A stretch of 64,000 bases of DNA from Flavobacterium sp. K5-23 (GCF_023278045.1 NZ_CP056783.1:1178001-1242000); one strand, 5' to 3'; shown: positions 52,119-61,514, counted from the first letter of the stretch. Notes: a model not told the origin generated them from the letters alone. A program made the numbers and translations.

Positions 52119-53075
52119 TTATATGTTCATAAAAAGCTTCTTTCCATTCCATAATACAGATGGATCGATAAGTACTATGCAAAAAACACCAGCCACAATT
52201 AGAAATTTTAAAACATTATGCAACAATAGATACTGCTCCCTAGTTTCTGACTTCCACAAATAAAGGAGAAATAAAATTAAAATAATGAAGCAAGAATAGA
52301 AGTAAATGTCCATATAGCCCACATCATAAATATCTATCAATAGATACACAGGCACAACTGTAAGTAAAGTCAGTGTTGTGATTATGCTTTTTGACACGTT
52401 TTCCCCATATATTATTGGAATTGTTTGGTATCCATTGGCAAGGTCTCCTTTTATGTTTTCTAAATCTTTTATCATTTCTCTTATGAGTAATAATATGAAA
52501 AGGAAACTAGCGTGTGAAAATATCACTGCAAAGTGCCCTTTGTAATTTTCTATATCTTCAAATGTAAGTAAGTTGTAAAAATGAAGTAGTATTGCAAAAA
52601 AAGGTAAAACAGCTAGAATTGCTGCCATTAGATTTCCTATCACAACATATTTTTTTATTTTGTGGGAATAAAACCAAATCAGGAATATATAAACCGAAAA
52701 GTATAGAAAGGCTCGCCAAGAAACGATTAACGCCATTAATGCTACAAAGAAATTTAATGAAAAATAGACCTTAAGTTTGGTCGATTGACTGACTAAACGG
52801 TCTAACATTGATTTATTAGGGCGATTAATTAAATCTTTTCGACTGTCATAAAAGTTGTTAATGATATATCCTGAAGCAATTGTAAGTGAGGAAGCAAGTA
52901 CAAGGATAAATAAATTGAAATCCAATATAACTGACAATGCTCTTTTCTCAGGAGCCAGGATAAATATTGCCGAAAGGTATTGAGCTATAATAATAATCGG
53001 AATGTTGTACCCTCTTACTACAGAGAACAAACTGATGATTTTCATTATAAAAAGCTTTTGCTTTCTGCTCAACAT
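52119..53075 (-). CDS. UbiA family prenyltransferase (geranylgeranylglycerol-phosphate geranylgeranyltransferase-like)
   Basis: A 318-residue membrane enzyme with about eight helices. The aspartate motifs are NNFYDSRKD (near residue 86) and DLENIKGD (near 208). Flavobacterial members are annotated as geranylgeranylglycerol-phosphate geranylgeranyltransferase, an archaeal-type ether-lipid enzyme. The prenyl acceptor remains to be shown, and a quinone or other acceptor is possible. An alternative start lies at 53045 (MKIISLFSVV). Mevalonate-pathway genes lie about 3.5 kb away on the same strand. That is consistent with a prenyl supply role. Confidence 0.78.
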   Translation of the reverse strand: MLSRKQKLFIMKIISLFSVVRGYNIPIIIIAQYLSAIFILAPEKRALSVILDFNLFILVLASSLTIASGYIINNFYDSRKDLINRPNKSMLDRLVSQSTKLKVYFSLNFFVALMALIVSWRAFLYFSVYIFLIWFYSHKIKKYVVIGNLMAAILAVLPFFAILLHFYNLLTFEDIENYKGHFAVIFSHASFLFILLLIREMIKDLENIKGDLANGYQTIPIIYGENVSKSIITTLTLLTVVPVYLLIDIYDVGYMDIYFYSCFIILILFLLYLWKSETREQYLLLHNVLKFLIVAGVFCIVLIDPSVLWNGKKLFMNI

Positions 53076-53309
53076 TTTTTATTGGTAGTTTTTTGTCAAG
53101 TTTCACTTTGTTATAGAAAACTTGTCTATTTATGCTCAAATTTAGGGTTTTGTTTTTAAAATCAAATTAATTTCTTTACAAAAACAGGAGTGTGGAAATT
53201 ATTTTATGAGAATATTGTGAAATAGTTTTATTGTTTAGTGTGAATCTATATGTGAAATTCTGTTTTCAACTGATTCAGTAAAAAAACATTGTTTATGAAA
53301 ATAATCAGG

Positions 53310-53696
53310 TTAAATCAAATCAACAAATTCTTTAATTGATAAGGGTTTGCTTAAAAGAGTTTTAACGTTTTTATTCTTTTTTGCCTTTATAATGTCATCA
53401 GGGTCTAATGTAGAGGAAAGCATAAAAATTGTGATTTCCTTTTTCAATTCTTCTGGGAGCATTTCATAAATCAAGAGGAACTCAAATCCATTCATTTCAG
53501 GCATATTAATGTCTAAAAGGATAATTAAAGATTCTTCTGAACTCCTTTTGTAATTAAGTAGCCATTGAATTCCTTCTTTACCATTATTAGCTGTACTTAC
53601 TTCAGCTGTCCCGAGAGTTTTTTTTATTAATTGTTTCGATACAATTTGATCAATTATATTATCGTCAATTATTAAAATTTTATAGTTGGCTTTCAT
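53310..53696 (-). CDS. single-domain response regulator
   Basis: A 128-residue receiver: acidic pair at 11-12, phosphoacceptor D62 (IILLDINMP), and Lys in TLLSKPLSIKE. It overlaps the upstream histidine-kinase gene by 17 bp, so the two are surely partners. There is no output domain, so phosphorylation must act through protein-protein contact. Confidence 0.9.
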   Translation of the reverse strand: MKANYKILIIDDNIIDQIVSKQLIKKTLGTAEVSTANNGKEGIQWLLNYKRSSEESLIILLDINMPEMNGFEFLLIYEMLPEELKKEITIFMLSSTLDPDDIIKAKKNKNVKTLLSKPLSIKEFVDLI

Positions 53697-55113
53697 ATTG
53701 TTTTGGTATAGTTAATGTAAATTTACTTCCAACATTCATTTCTGAATCTACGGTTATGGTTCCATTAATATTTTTAACAGCTTCTTTTACTAAGTATAAA
53801 CCTAAGCCGGAACCTTTCTTGGTGTTATTGGTAACAAAAAAAATTTCAAAAATTTTGTCTAGATGTTCTTTATCAATTCCAATACCATTATCTTCTATTT
53901 CTATTTTGTAAAATTCTTCATTGGCATATGTTTTAATAGAAATATACGGATTCTCTTTTTTTTCGTCAAAATACTTAAAAGCATTTGATAGTAAGTTGTT
54001 TAAAATAATTTTTAAACTCAAACTGTCACTGTGAGCTTCATCAACGGATAAATTTTTGTTGATGGTAATCATATTGGCTCCTTTAATATAACAATGTTGG
54101 GAAATTATCTCGTCTATAATTTGATTTAAACTAAAAGAAGTAGCTATTACTTTTTTTCTTTTATTTCTTGAATAATCAATTATCTCTTTAATAAATTGAT
54201 CTTGCTTGTCAAGTGTTTGGTTCATTAGGTCTAAATAAATCCTAATTTCATCCAAATCATCTTCTAATTTTACAATCTCTATTAAACCCTTCAAAGATAA
54301 AATAGGTGACCTTAGGTCATGAGAAGCACTATAAACAAACTTATCAAGTTCTTTGTTGGTAATTATTAAATTTTTGTTTCTGTCATCTATTTCCTGTTTC
54401 GAGCGCCTTAGTTTGTGGATCATTACAGAGTAGTAAATACTTACACTTCCAATGATTATCAAAGTAAAAAAAATATTAGTAAAAAGAAGGTAGGATTTAA
54501 CTAATCGGGTTGCTTTCCCTAGGGAGTTGGAAAAATCACGTTGATTTATCGATAGTTTGTTGGTGTTTATTGTTATCTGTTGGTAAATATTTTCTTTTTC
54601 TTCCGTGCTTAAAGTAATGGTGTTTAATTTTTTATGGAGATCCTTGCCAATCAATTCCAACTCATCAATTAATTGATCTGCTTTTTCCCATTCATCGAAA
54701 GCTTCTGATATAAAAGAAACGGTGTGAAAATGTTTATATAACCAAATTAGATCATCAAGATCTTTTTCGTCATTTCGACCAGCTCTAAATCCATCTTTGA
54801 TTATTTCAATATCGTGATTGTTATTCAAACCAATGCGTGCGGCTTTATCTCCTAAAGGAACACTCAGTTCGTCATTAAATAACTCCCATTGAAGGGGGGT
54901 TTTAGTGAATAAATAGTTAGTCAAGTGGCGGGTTGCATCTTTCTGTCCTTTAGAATAATGAGATTCTCCATTTACATACGCTCTTGATGCCGATAAAATT
55001 TTAATGGTTAAGTAGTTGATGATAATCAACGAAGAGCAAGATAATATCACAATAATCAGAGGAATGAAAATATTGTGTTGTTTGAATTCTGTAAAATATT
55101 TATTTTTAATCAT
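53680..55113 (-). CDS. membrane sensor histidine kinase
   Basis: A 477-residue kinase. Transmembrane segments lie near residues 15-36 and 208-230 and enclose a roughly 170-residue helical periplasmic sensor (the CHASE3-like pattern). HisKA has H265 (SASHDLRSPILSL), and the HATPase region reads NLLSNAFKYFD, DNGIGIDKEH and GSGLGLYLVKEAV. It is upstream of its receiver by overlap. An insertion sequence lies about 70 bp upstream of its start, which could affect its promoter. Confidence 0.9.
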   Translation of the reverse strand: MIKNKYFTEFKQHNIFIPLIIVILSCSSLIIINYLTIKILSASRAYVNGESHYSKGQKDATRHLTNYLFTKTPLQWELFNDELSVPLGDKAARIGLNNNHDIEIIKDGFRAGRNDEKDLDDLIWLYKHFHTVSFISEAFDEWEKADQLIDELELIGKDLHKKLNTITLSTEEKENIYQQITINTNKLSINQRDFSNSLGKATRLVKSYLLFTNIFFTLIIIGSVSIYYSVMIHKLRRSKQEIDDRNKNLIITNKELDKFVYSASHDLRSPILSLKGLIEIVKLEDDLDEIRIYLDLMNQTLDKQDQFIKEIIDYSRNKRKKVIATSFSLNQIIDEIISQHCYIKGANMITINKNLSVDEAHSDSLSLKIILNNLLSNAFKYFDEKKENPYISIKTYANEEFYKIEIEDNGIGIDKEHLDKIFEIFFVTNNTKKGSGLGLYLVKEAVKNINGTITVDSEMNVGSKFTLTIPKQYESQL

Positions 55114-55265
55114 TTAGATTTTTGTATGTAATGAGACGAAAAAATTAAATGCTTAAATATATATTATTTTAAATTGAGAAATAATACCAAACGAAAATAT
55201 AATATATACCAATTTTGATAATTGGTTTTTTTATGTTATATTTGGACTATATTATAAAAGTAATC

Positions 55266-55799
55266 ATGGCGCATGCAAAAATTTTGGTAATTAAGGAAAC
55301 CGAAAAAGAAATAAAAAATCTGCTCAAACAATCTATTCCGTTTATTGGTCAACGTTTGAGAGTTCTGCTGATTTTGAAGCAAAACGAAAAAGTAGGGATT
55401 TCTAAACGTGAGGTTGCTAAATTAGCTGTGGTTGACCCTAATAGCGTTCAGAATTGGAGGACATTATACCTTAATTCTGGAATTGAGGGTTTGATGAAGC
55501 ATCAAAAAACAGGTTTTAAGCCGTCGGCTTTTAATGCTATTGAACACAATATGTTGGAAACAAAACTCAACGACCCTCAAAATGGACTTCAAGGCTATGT
55601 TGAGCTTAAAGATTGGATTGAAAAAGAATCAGGGAAGACTTTCAATTACAATACGTTGCTTTATTATTGCATCAGGAATTTTAAATCAAGTGTAAAAGTA
55701 GCCCGCAAAAGTCGTGTCAAAAAAGACGAAGATCAGGGAATCTCTTTTAAAAGACTTCGGACGAATCTGTCAAGAAATAGCACTAAATACGGTGGGTGA
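55266..55799 (+). CDS. IS630 transposase, N-terminal HTH reading frame
   Basis: The first frame encodes 177 residues from MAHAKILVIKE, with two helix-turn-helix regions (SKREVAKLAVVDPNSVQNWRT near residue 50, and a second near 110). This is the end-binding part of IS630 transposases. The in-frame start at 55215 would add residues unlike the family, so the ATG at 55266 is preferred. Translation must shift to reach the DDE part. Confidence 0.75.
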   Translation: MAHAKILVIKETEKEIKNLLKQSIPFIGQRLRVLLILKQNEKVGISKREVAKLAVVDPNSVQNWRTLYLNSGIEGLMKHQKTGFKPSAFNAIEHNMLETKLNDPQNGLQGYVELKDWIEKESGKTFNYNTLLYYCIRNFKSSVKVARKSRVKKDEDQGISFKRLRTNLSRNSTKYGG

Positions 55800-56328
55800 T
55801 TTTGACTCTGTAAACTTGTATTTTCAAGATGAATCGCGTTTTGGTTTGTTCACTCGAAACGGAAAATCAGTTACTGCTATTAGTGTTAAGCCGATTTGTG
55901 CTTTCCAACAAGTTTTTAAATCAACTTGGCTTTCTGGAGCTTTTTCGCCCATAACTGGAGACCATTTTCAATTAATACTCCCACATTGCAACGCTGATAA
56001 TTTTCAAGTTTTTTTAGATAATTTCTCAAAGGAAAATCCGAAAGAACTCAAAATAATGGTGCTGGATAATGGAAGGTTTCATAAGGCAAAAAAATTAATC
56101 ATTCCTGAAAATATTGTTTTGGTTTTTCTACCACCATATAGTCCAGAACTTAATCCCGCTGAAAAAATGTGGGCAAAATACAAACGAGAATTTTCTAATA
56201 AATTTTATAATTCATTGGAAGATGTAGAAGATTTCATTACTAATGTCGTAAAAGCTACAAGCAAAAAAGAGGTAATGAGTATCTGTGGATATAGCTATGT
56301 ATTTTTAGATAAAATTTGGGCCATATAA
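55714..56328 (+). CDS. IS630 transposase, C-terminal DDE reading frame
   Basis: The second frame encodes the catalytic part: YFQDESRFGLF, the LDNGRFHKAKKL motif with the second D, and LPPYSPELNPAEKMW with the E. It lies in the +1 frame relative to the first reading frame and overlaps it by 86 bp. An A6 run and a TTTTAAAA run lie in the overlap. A -1 shift at A6 would run into a stop within a few codons, so either a +1 shift or a disabling indel explains the split. Confidence 0.75.
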   Translation: MSKKTKIRESLLKDFGRICQEIALNTVGDFDSVNLYFQDESRFGLFTRNGKSVTAISVKPICAFQQVFKSTWLSGAFSPITGDHFQLILPHCNADNFQVFLDNFSKENPKELKIMVLDNGRFHKAKKLIIPENIVLVFLPPYSPELNPAEKMWAKYKREFSNKFYNSLEDVEDFITNVVKATSKKEVMSICGYSYVFLDKIWAI

Positions 56329-56468
56329 TACATGTGTTTGGTATAATATATGGTTTAAATTTGCTTCATTTTTTTTCGAATAATTATAATTACAATAATA
56401 GCTATTTGTTTTATAAAACAATAAATAAAACGCGAATGTTAAGAGTGTTTTTTTTGCCCGTTAAATTA

Positions 56469-56488
56469 GTTTTATTTTAAAATAAAAC
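56469..56488. repeat. perfect 20-bp palindrome, possible terminator
   Basis: An all-A/T-rich self-complementary sequence about 90 bp beyond the mevalonate kinase stop on the minus strand. Its weak stem makes a terminator role uncertain. Confidence 0.35.
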
Positions 56489-56575
56489 CTATTGATTTGT
56501 CTATTTTAAGTATAGAAAACAGTTGATTTATTATATATATTGTAGCCTGCTTAAATGAAATAATTTACGAATTTA

Positions 56576-57514
56576 TTAAAATTGATATACGACTTCTAGT
56601 TTGTAGTCTTTCAAAGATAATTTTGCGCGTTCTATGTCTTCGGTAAAACCAAGGATATATCCACCGCCTCCAGAGCCACATAGTTTTAAATAGTAGTCAT
56701 TAGTGTCAATTCCTTTTTGCCAGATGGCGTGAAATTGTTCCGGAATCATTGGTTTGAAATTATTCAATACAACTTTCGAAAGTTTCTTGGTGTTCATAAA
56801 CAATGCTTTCATGTCACCTCCAAGGAAATTCTCCACACAGGCATCAGTGTATTTTACAAACTGATTTTTCAACATCGTACGGAATCCTTTGTCTTTCAAG
56901 CTTTCCATAAAAATATTTACCATAGGAGCAGTTTCTCCTACAATGCCTGAATCTAATAAAAACACGGCTCCTTTGCCATCAAAACTTTGATTAGGAATGC
57001 CAGTTGCTTCAATATTGTCTTTAGAATTAATTAATATTGGTATACTCAAATAGCTGTTTAAAGGATCCAGACCTGAGCTTTTTCCGTGGAAAAAACTCTC
57101 CATTTGAGAAAATATATTTTTTAACTGTAATAATTTTTCGCGTGTCAAATTCTCTAAAACTGTAATTTTGTTTTGAGCATATTTGTCGTAGATAGCTGCT
57201 ACAAGAGCTCCGCTACTTCCTACACCATATCCTTGTGGGATGCTGGAATCAAAGTACATTCCAGTTTCAATATCATTTTTTAAAGCTGCTAAATCAAATT
57301 GAACTAAATCAGCTTGCTCCTTTTGTAATGTTTCAAGATAGATGGCAAAACGGTTCAAACTTGCGTTTGATGCTATTGCTTCCAGTGAAGGGTTTTCCTC
57401 TTTTTTCAGGGCTCCATTATAAAAATTATAAGGAATCGACAAACCTTTTGAATCACGAATAATTCCGTATTCTCCAAAGAGTAATATTTTTGAGTAAAAT
57501 AAAGGTCCTTTCAT
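56576..57514 (-). CDS. mevalonate kinase (GHMP family)
   Basis: A 312-residue GHMP kinase. The start KILLFGEYGIIRDSKGLSIP is typical of mevalonate kinase. The ATP-binding motif is PQGYGVGSSGALVAAIYD (near residue 95), and the C-terminal GHMP motif is KLCGSGGGGYILGF. It phosphorylates mevalonate in the isoprenoid pathway. It lies 61 bp after the diphosphomevalonate decarboxylase gene on the same strand, which supports the assignment; phosphomevalonate kinase was not found in the window. Confidence 0.85.
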   Translation of the reverse strand: MKGPLFYSKILLFGEYGIIRDSKGLSIPYNFYNGALKKEENPSLEAIASNASLNRFAIYLETLQKEQADLVQFDLAALKNDIETGMYFDSSIPQGYGVGSSGALVAAIYDKYAQNKITVLENLTREKLLQLKNIFSQMESFFHGKSSGLDPLNSYLSIPILINSKDNIEATGIPNQSFDGKGAVFLLDSGIVGETAPMVNIFMESLKDKGFRTMLKNQFVKYTDACVENFLGGDMKALFMNTKKLSKVVLNNFKPMIPEQFHAIWQKGIDTNDYYLKLCGSGGGGYILGFTEDIERAKLSLKDYKLEVVYQF

Positions 57515-57575
57515 TGCTATAGTAATAGGTTAGCGTTTAAAACAGAAGTGGTTGGTAAATATAATAATAAAAAAT

Positions 57576-58655
57576 CTATTTGCTGGCTCCATTTCCAATT
57601 TCGTCACAAATGTACTGCCCATTTTGGCAAAAGCCAACTAATTCGTCCTTAATAAATTGTAAAACGTTTTCGCTAACGTTTTCGGGATACAAAACATGCA
57701 CATTTGCCCCAGCATCAAGTGTGAAACAAACGGGGATTTGGGTTTCGCTACGAAATTTCCAAATCGCATTGATGATTTGCAAGGTGTTGGGTTTCATTAA
57801 AATAAAATAAGGCATAGAAGTCATCATCATTGCGTGCAGTGTTAATGCTTCACTTTCGACCACTTTAATGAATTCGGTTAAATTTCCGTTTTCAAATATG
57901 GTAATCAATTTGTCCAAGTTTTCATGTGCTTGTTCAAATCTTCTTTCGGCATACGGATGGTTGTGCATCAAATCGTGACCTACAGTGCTGGAAACTTGCT
58001 TTTCTCCTTTGTCAACTAATAAAATGGTGTCTTGATAGTTCTTGAAATTTTTATGAAAGGTATGTGGAAATTCAACTCCAAATAAATCAGAACTCCCTTT
58101 TATATTAGCTTGATTTCCCCAAACAACGACTTCTCCTTTTACGCTTCTACAAGCACTTCCAGAACCCAAACGTGCCAAAAAAGAAGCCTTTTGATAAAAA
58201 TAGTCTTCACTCATTTCTGGATTCAACTCTTTTTCTAAACTCATAAAATTCATCGCTAAAGCTGCCATCCCTGAAGCTGATGACGCAATACCAGAACTAT
58301 GAGGAAAGGTGTTTTGTGTGTCTATAGTAAAATGATATTCCTTTAAAAAAGGCAAGTACACTTCGATACGCTCCAGAAATTTCTGAATTTTCGGTTTGAA
58401 GTCTTCTTTAGGTTTTCCTTCAAAAAGTAAATCGAAAGAGAAATGGTCTTGCTTTTCTTTTTTGGCGAAAGCCAATTTAGTAATCGTTTTACAGTTTTTC
58501 AAAGTAAAACTTACAGATGGATTAGCCGGAATTTGATTGTCCTTTTTCCCCCAATATTTTACAAGTGCAATATTACTTGGGGCACTCCATTGAGAATTAC
58601 CACTTTCTATAGATTGAGAATATTTTGTAGGTATAAAATCGTTTGTTGAAAACAT
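57576..58655 (-). CDS. mvaD: diphosphomevalonate decarboxylase
   Basis: A 359-residue enzyme that turns mevalonate diphosphate into isopentenyl diphosphate with ATP. It shows the family start APSNIALVKYWGKKDNQIPANPSVSFTL (residues 25-52), the GHMP-type ATP loop SSGIASSASGMAALAM (near 115) and ARLGSGSACRSVKGEVVVW. It is adjacent to mevalonate kinase, and the pair implies a mevalonate route in this bacterium. It may be first in the operon. Confidence 0.93.
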   Translation of the reverse strand: MFSTNDFIPTKYSQSIESGNSQWSAPSNIALVKYWGKKDNQIPANPSVSFTLKNCKTITKLAFAKKEKQDHFSFDLLFEGKPKEDFKPKIQKFLERIEVYLPFLKEYHFTIDTQNTFPHSSGIASSASGMAALAMNFMSLEKELNPEMSEDYFYQKASFLARLGSGSACRSVKGEVVVWGNQANIKGSSDLFGVEFPHTFHKNFKNYQDTILLVDKGEKQVSSTVGHDLMHNHPYAERRFEQAHENLDKLITIFENGNLTEFIKVVESEALTLHAMMMTSMPYFILMKPNTLQIINAIWKFRSETQIPVCFTLDAGANVHVLYPENVSENVLQFIKDELVGFCQNGQYICDEIGNGASK

Positions 58656-58711
58656 GAATAGTAAAGTTTTGACAAAGATACTTTTTTTGGATTACAGGTT
58701 TATTTCTTTAA

Positions 58712-58745
58712 TTGATTTATTCGATAGAAAGTTTTAGTAAATTTG
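58712..58745 (+). promoter_or_regulatory. possible tspO promoter
   Basis: TTG (58712-58714) and TAAATTTG (58738-58745) are 23 bp apart. The leader to tspO would be about 170 bp and includes an inverted repeat at 58822-58879, so the assignment is tentative. Confidence 0.35.
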
Positions 58746-58821
58746 CCTTGTTAAAAAATGCATTTATAAGTTGCTAAACCAAGTTAAGTATTAGTTTATT
58801 ATAGATTCTCTTTTTTATGAC

Positions 58822-58879
58822 CATTAAGAAATTAAGTTTCATTAAGTATTTACACTTAATTTTTCTAAATTTCTTAATG
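58822..58879. repeat. inverted repeat upstream of tspO
   Basis: CATTAAGAAATT and AATTTCTTAATG form a 12-bp stem enclosing a smaller ATTAAGT/ACTTAAT stem. It may form a leader hairpin or be a dispersed intergenic palindrome. Confidence 0.5.
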
Positions 58880-58917
58880 TTTTAGACTAATTGTTTTCAA
58901 ATTTTCAAAAAATAAAA

Positions 58918-59394
58918 ATGAACAAGATTACCAAAATTCTTATTGTTGTTGTTACTTGTATTGCCATTGGTTATTTTTCAGGATTAGTTACTCGCTCTAG
59001 TATCGAGACTTGGTACCCAACGCTTGTGAAGCCAAGTTTTAATCCCCCAAACTGGGTTTTTGCACCTGTATGGAGTATGCTTTATATAATGATGGGAGTT
59101 GCCGCAGGATTGATCTGGGATAGAATGGATTCCGACAAGGAAATAGTAAAAAAAGCGTTGGTTTTATTTGCTATTCAATTGGGATTAAATGCTTTGTGGT
59201 CTTATTTGTTTTTTGGATTGATGAACCCAATGCTTGCGCTTTTAGGCATTGTTGTTTTGTGGCTGATGATTTATGAAACTTATATTCAATTTTCTAAAAT
59301 CAATAAAATAGCGGGTTATTTGTTTATTCCTTATTTATTATGGGTGAGTTTTGCCGCTGTCTTGAATGGTAGTATTTGGTGGCTGAATAGATAG
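58918..59394 (+). CDS. tspO: TspO/MBR family protein
   Basis: A 158-residue membrane protein with five helices and the family signature: TWYPTLVKPSFNPPNWVFAPVWSMLYIMMGVAAGLIW (about residues 35-72). TspO proteins bind porphyrins and sterols and are linked to stress and tetrapyrrole handling; the exact role in Flavobacterium is open. The start is the ATG at 58918 (MNKITKILIVV); an in-frame TTG/ATG-like extension from 58891 adds nine residues. It is divergent from mvaD. Confidence 0.92.
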   Translation: MNKITKILIVVVTCIAIGYFSGLVTRSSIETWYPTLVKPSFNPPNWVFAPVWSMLYIMMGVAAGLIWDRMDSDKEIVKKALVLFAIQLGLNALWSYLFFGLMNPMLALLGIVVLWLMIYETYIQFSKINKIAGYLFIPYLLWVSFAAVLNGSIWWLNR

Positions 59395-59462
59395 TTGGCA
59401 GTGTTCAGTAAATAGTATTCAGTGTTCATTTTGCGGAAAGGACGGAATGCTGAATTTTATTT

Positions 59463-60218
59463 TCATCGCTTTTCAATAGATGGTAATTTTTTAAACTCCA
59501 CATTTTTGGCAAACAAAAAATCCATTACAGCTAGCACATTTGTGTTTTTCGAAAGTGATTTTGAAGTGGGGTCAGCATCACAAAAATCAATGAAAAGTTC
59601 TATTTCTTCTGGTTTTAACTTTAGTTTTTCAACATAAAATTTCTGGTCACAACTTGTTGCTGCCAATGTTTTGAATTCTATTTCGGGAATTGCTTTTATT
59701 GCAGGCTCTTTTTCTTTTTGGAATAAATCTAGTATCATTCCGCCAATTCTCATTAAATCCATACCATTTTCAATGGTACCTGTATAAACACCCTGTACTT
59801 TTAGGGAACTTGCCGCTTTCTCTAAAGCGTATTGATCGAGTTTTCTTGTTTCGTGTTTTTTATCAGTGCCTAATTGAATGGAAGGCATTTTTGTTATTAT
59901 AATTTCTTCCAGTTCTTCTGGTTTTTTGGTTAACGAAACGGAAAAATTGTTTCTGTTAATTTTATCTTGTTCCAAAATGATTTTCTTGATTTCATAAATT
60001 TTGGAAACAAATACTAACTCATCTTTGGTTTTAGCTAAAATGGTAAAGTTTCCATTGCTATCAGATAGTGTAGTTTTTTTTGTATTTACATTTACAACCT
60101 CAATGCCTGAAACAGCTAGGTTTTCAAATAAAACGGTTCCATTTAGCGGTTTTTCGGTTTGTGAGAAACCGAAATGACAGGTAAATAAGAGTATTGTACT
60201 GAGTAATTTTACTTTCAT
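59463..60218 (-). CDS. exported CarboxypepD_reg-like protein
   Basis: A 251-residue exported protein. A signal peptide ends at FGFSQ (residues 16-20). Residues 24-85 form a carboxypeptidase regulatory-like beta-sandwich (LNGTVLFENLAVSGIEVVNVNTKKTTLSDSNGNFTI), as seen at the front of SusC/TonB receptors. The rest has no recognised domain. It is probably a periplasmic or surface protein; function unknown. It ends opposite the tspO gene. Confidence 0.78.
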   Translation of the reverse strand: MKVKLLSTILLFTCHFGFSQTEKPLNGTVLFENLAVSGIEVVNVNTKKTTLSDSNGNFTILAKTKDELVFVSKIYEIKKIILEQDKINRNNFSVSLTKKPEELEEIIITKMPSIQLGTDKKHETRKLDQYALEKAASSLKVQGVYTGTIENGMDLMRIGGMILDLFQKEKEPAIKAIPEIEFKTLAATSCDQKFYVEKLKLKPEEIELFIDFCDADPTSKSLSKNTNVLAVMDFLFAKNVEFKKLPSIEKR

Positions 60219-60305
60219 CTATTGGTAATTAGTTGAGAGTAAAGTTATCCGTATTGTCTTAAAGAAAACTTACAAAAGAGGTAAAGTCTTGTTAATTAAT
60301 TTTAA

Positions 60306-61514
60306 CTAAATACCATTTGCCAAGATAAACCCACTCGTCCACGCATTCTGGAAGTTAAATCCACCGGTAATGGCGTCAATGTTCACGATTTCTCCAGCAA
60401 AATATAGGTTTTCGTGTAATTTGCTTTCCATAGTTTTAAAGTTAATTTCTTTTAAATCAATTCCGCCAGCGGTTACAAATTCCTCTTTGAAAGTACTTTT
60501 TCCGTTGACCTGAAAAGTGGCATTTGTCAATTGATTGACTAGATTTTGCAATTGTATTTTTGTTAAATCTGCCCATTTGGTTTCCACTTCGATTCCTGAA
60601 GCGAGAACCAAACTTTCCCACAAACGGTTTGGGAAGTCAAATGGCGATTTCTTTGAAACTGCTTTTTTAGCGTGTTCCTGTTTTAAATCTTTTAGGATTT
60701 TCTCCGTTTCGGCACTTTCCATATCATTCAGCCAATTAACGAAAATGGTAAACTGATAGTTTTTTTCGAATAAAGTTCGAGCTCCCCAAGCGGAAAGTTT
60801 CAATATCGCTGGACCACTCATTCCCCAGTGTGTGATTAATAAAGGACCTGTTGATTCCAGTTTTGTGTCTTTTACTTTAACAGTGACTTGTGCGGCAACT
60901 CCGGGTAATTCCTTAATTCTTGAATCTTTTATGTTGAAAGTGAATAGGGAAGGGACAGGGCTTACGATTGCGTGACCGTAAGTTTGTAGCATATCCCATA
61001 TTTTAGGGTTGCTTCCTGTAGCCAAAATTAATTTTTCAGCAATGTAGTTCTCGCTTTGTGTTTCTATTTTCCACACATTTTCTTTCTTGAAAATAGACTG
61101 TACGCTTTGTCCTGTCAATACTTGAATCCCTAATTTAGTTGTTGCAGTAAGAAAGCAATCTATAATAGTTTGGGAAGAATTTGAAACAGGAAACATTCTT
61201 CCATCGGCTTCAATTTTAAGTTCCACTCCGTGTTTTTCAAACCATTCGATCGTATCTCCTGAACAAAATTGATGGAACGGTCCGCGTAATTCTTTTTCGC
61301 CACGAGGATAAAATTTAACCAATTCATTGGGCTCAAAACAAGCGTGGGTAACATTACATCTTCCTCCACCTGAAATACGTACTTTTTGCAATACTTCTGA
61401 GCCACGTTCTAATATGGCAACTTTTAGTTTTGGATTTTTCTCTACGATGTTAATGGCTGTAAAAAAACCTGCTGCTCCACCACCTACTATTATTATGTCA
61501 AAATTTTGATTCAT
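60306..61514 (-). CDS. BaiN/RdsA (HI0933) family flavoprotein
   Basis: A 402-residue FAD-dependent protein. MNQNFDIIIVGGGAAGFFTAINIVE is the FAD-binding start and ISGGGRCNVTHA (near residue 52) and FAGEIVNIDAITGGFNFQNAWTSG (C-terminus) are the HI0933/BaiN signatures. The family includes an NAD-dependent reductase in bile acid metabolism but its general substrate is unknown. The ATG at 61514 is used; an upstream TTG at 61538 would overlap the GDPD gene less cleanly. The GDPD gene is 25 bp upstream on the same strand, so they form an operon. Confidence 0.87.
   Translation of the reverse strand: MNQNFDIIIVGGGAAGFFTAINIVEKNPKLKVAILERGSEVLQKVRISGGGRCNVTHACFEPNELVKFYPRGEKELRGPFHQFCSGDTIEWFEKHGVELKIEADGRMFPVSNSSQTIIDCFLTATTKLGIQVLTGQSVQSIFKKENVWKIETQSENYIAEKLILATGSNPKIWDMLQTYGHAIVSPVPSLFTFNIKDSRIKELPGVAAQVTVKVKDTKLESTGPLLITHWGMSGPAILKLSAWGARTLFEKNYQFTIFVNWLNDMESAETEKILKDLKQEHAKKAVSKKSPFDFPNRLWESLVLASGIEVETKWADLTKIQLQNLVNQLTNATFQVNGKSTFKEEFVTAGGIDLKEINFKTMESKLHENLYFAGEIVNIDAITGGFNFQNAWTSGFILANGI

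Larger units (their letters stand above)
55185..56343 (+). mobile_element. IS630-family insertion sequence
   Basis: An element of about 1159 bp including flanking TA dinucleotides. The ends share TACCAAAC then imperfect pairing for some 21 bp (left from 55185, right to 56343). TA at both ends fits the IS630/Tc1-mariner target preference. Inside is the transposase reading of 55266-56328, split between two frames. It lies between the two-component pair and the mevalonate kinase gene. Confidence 0.82.
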
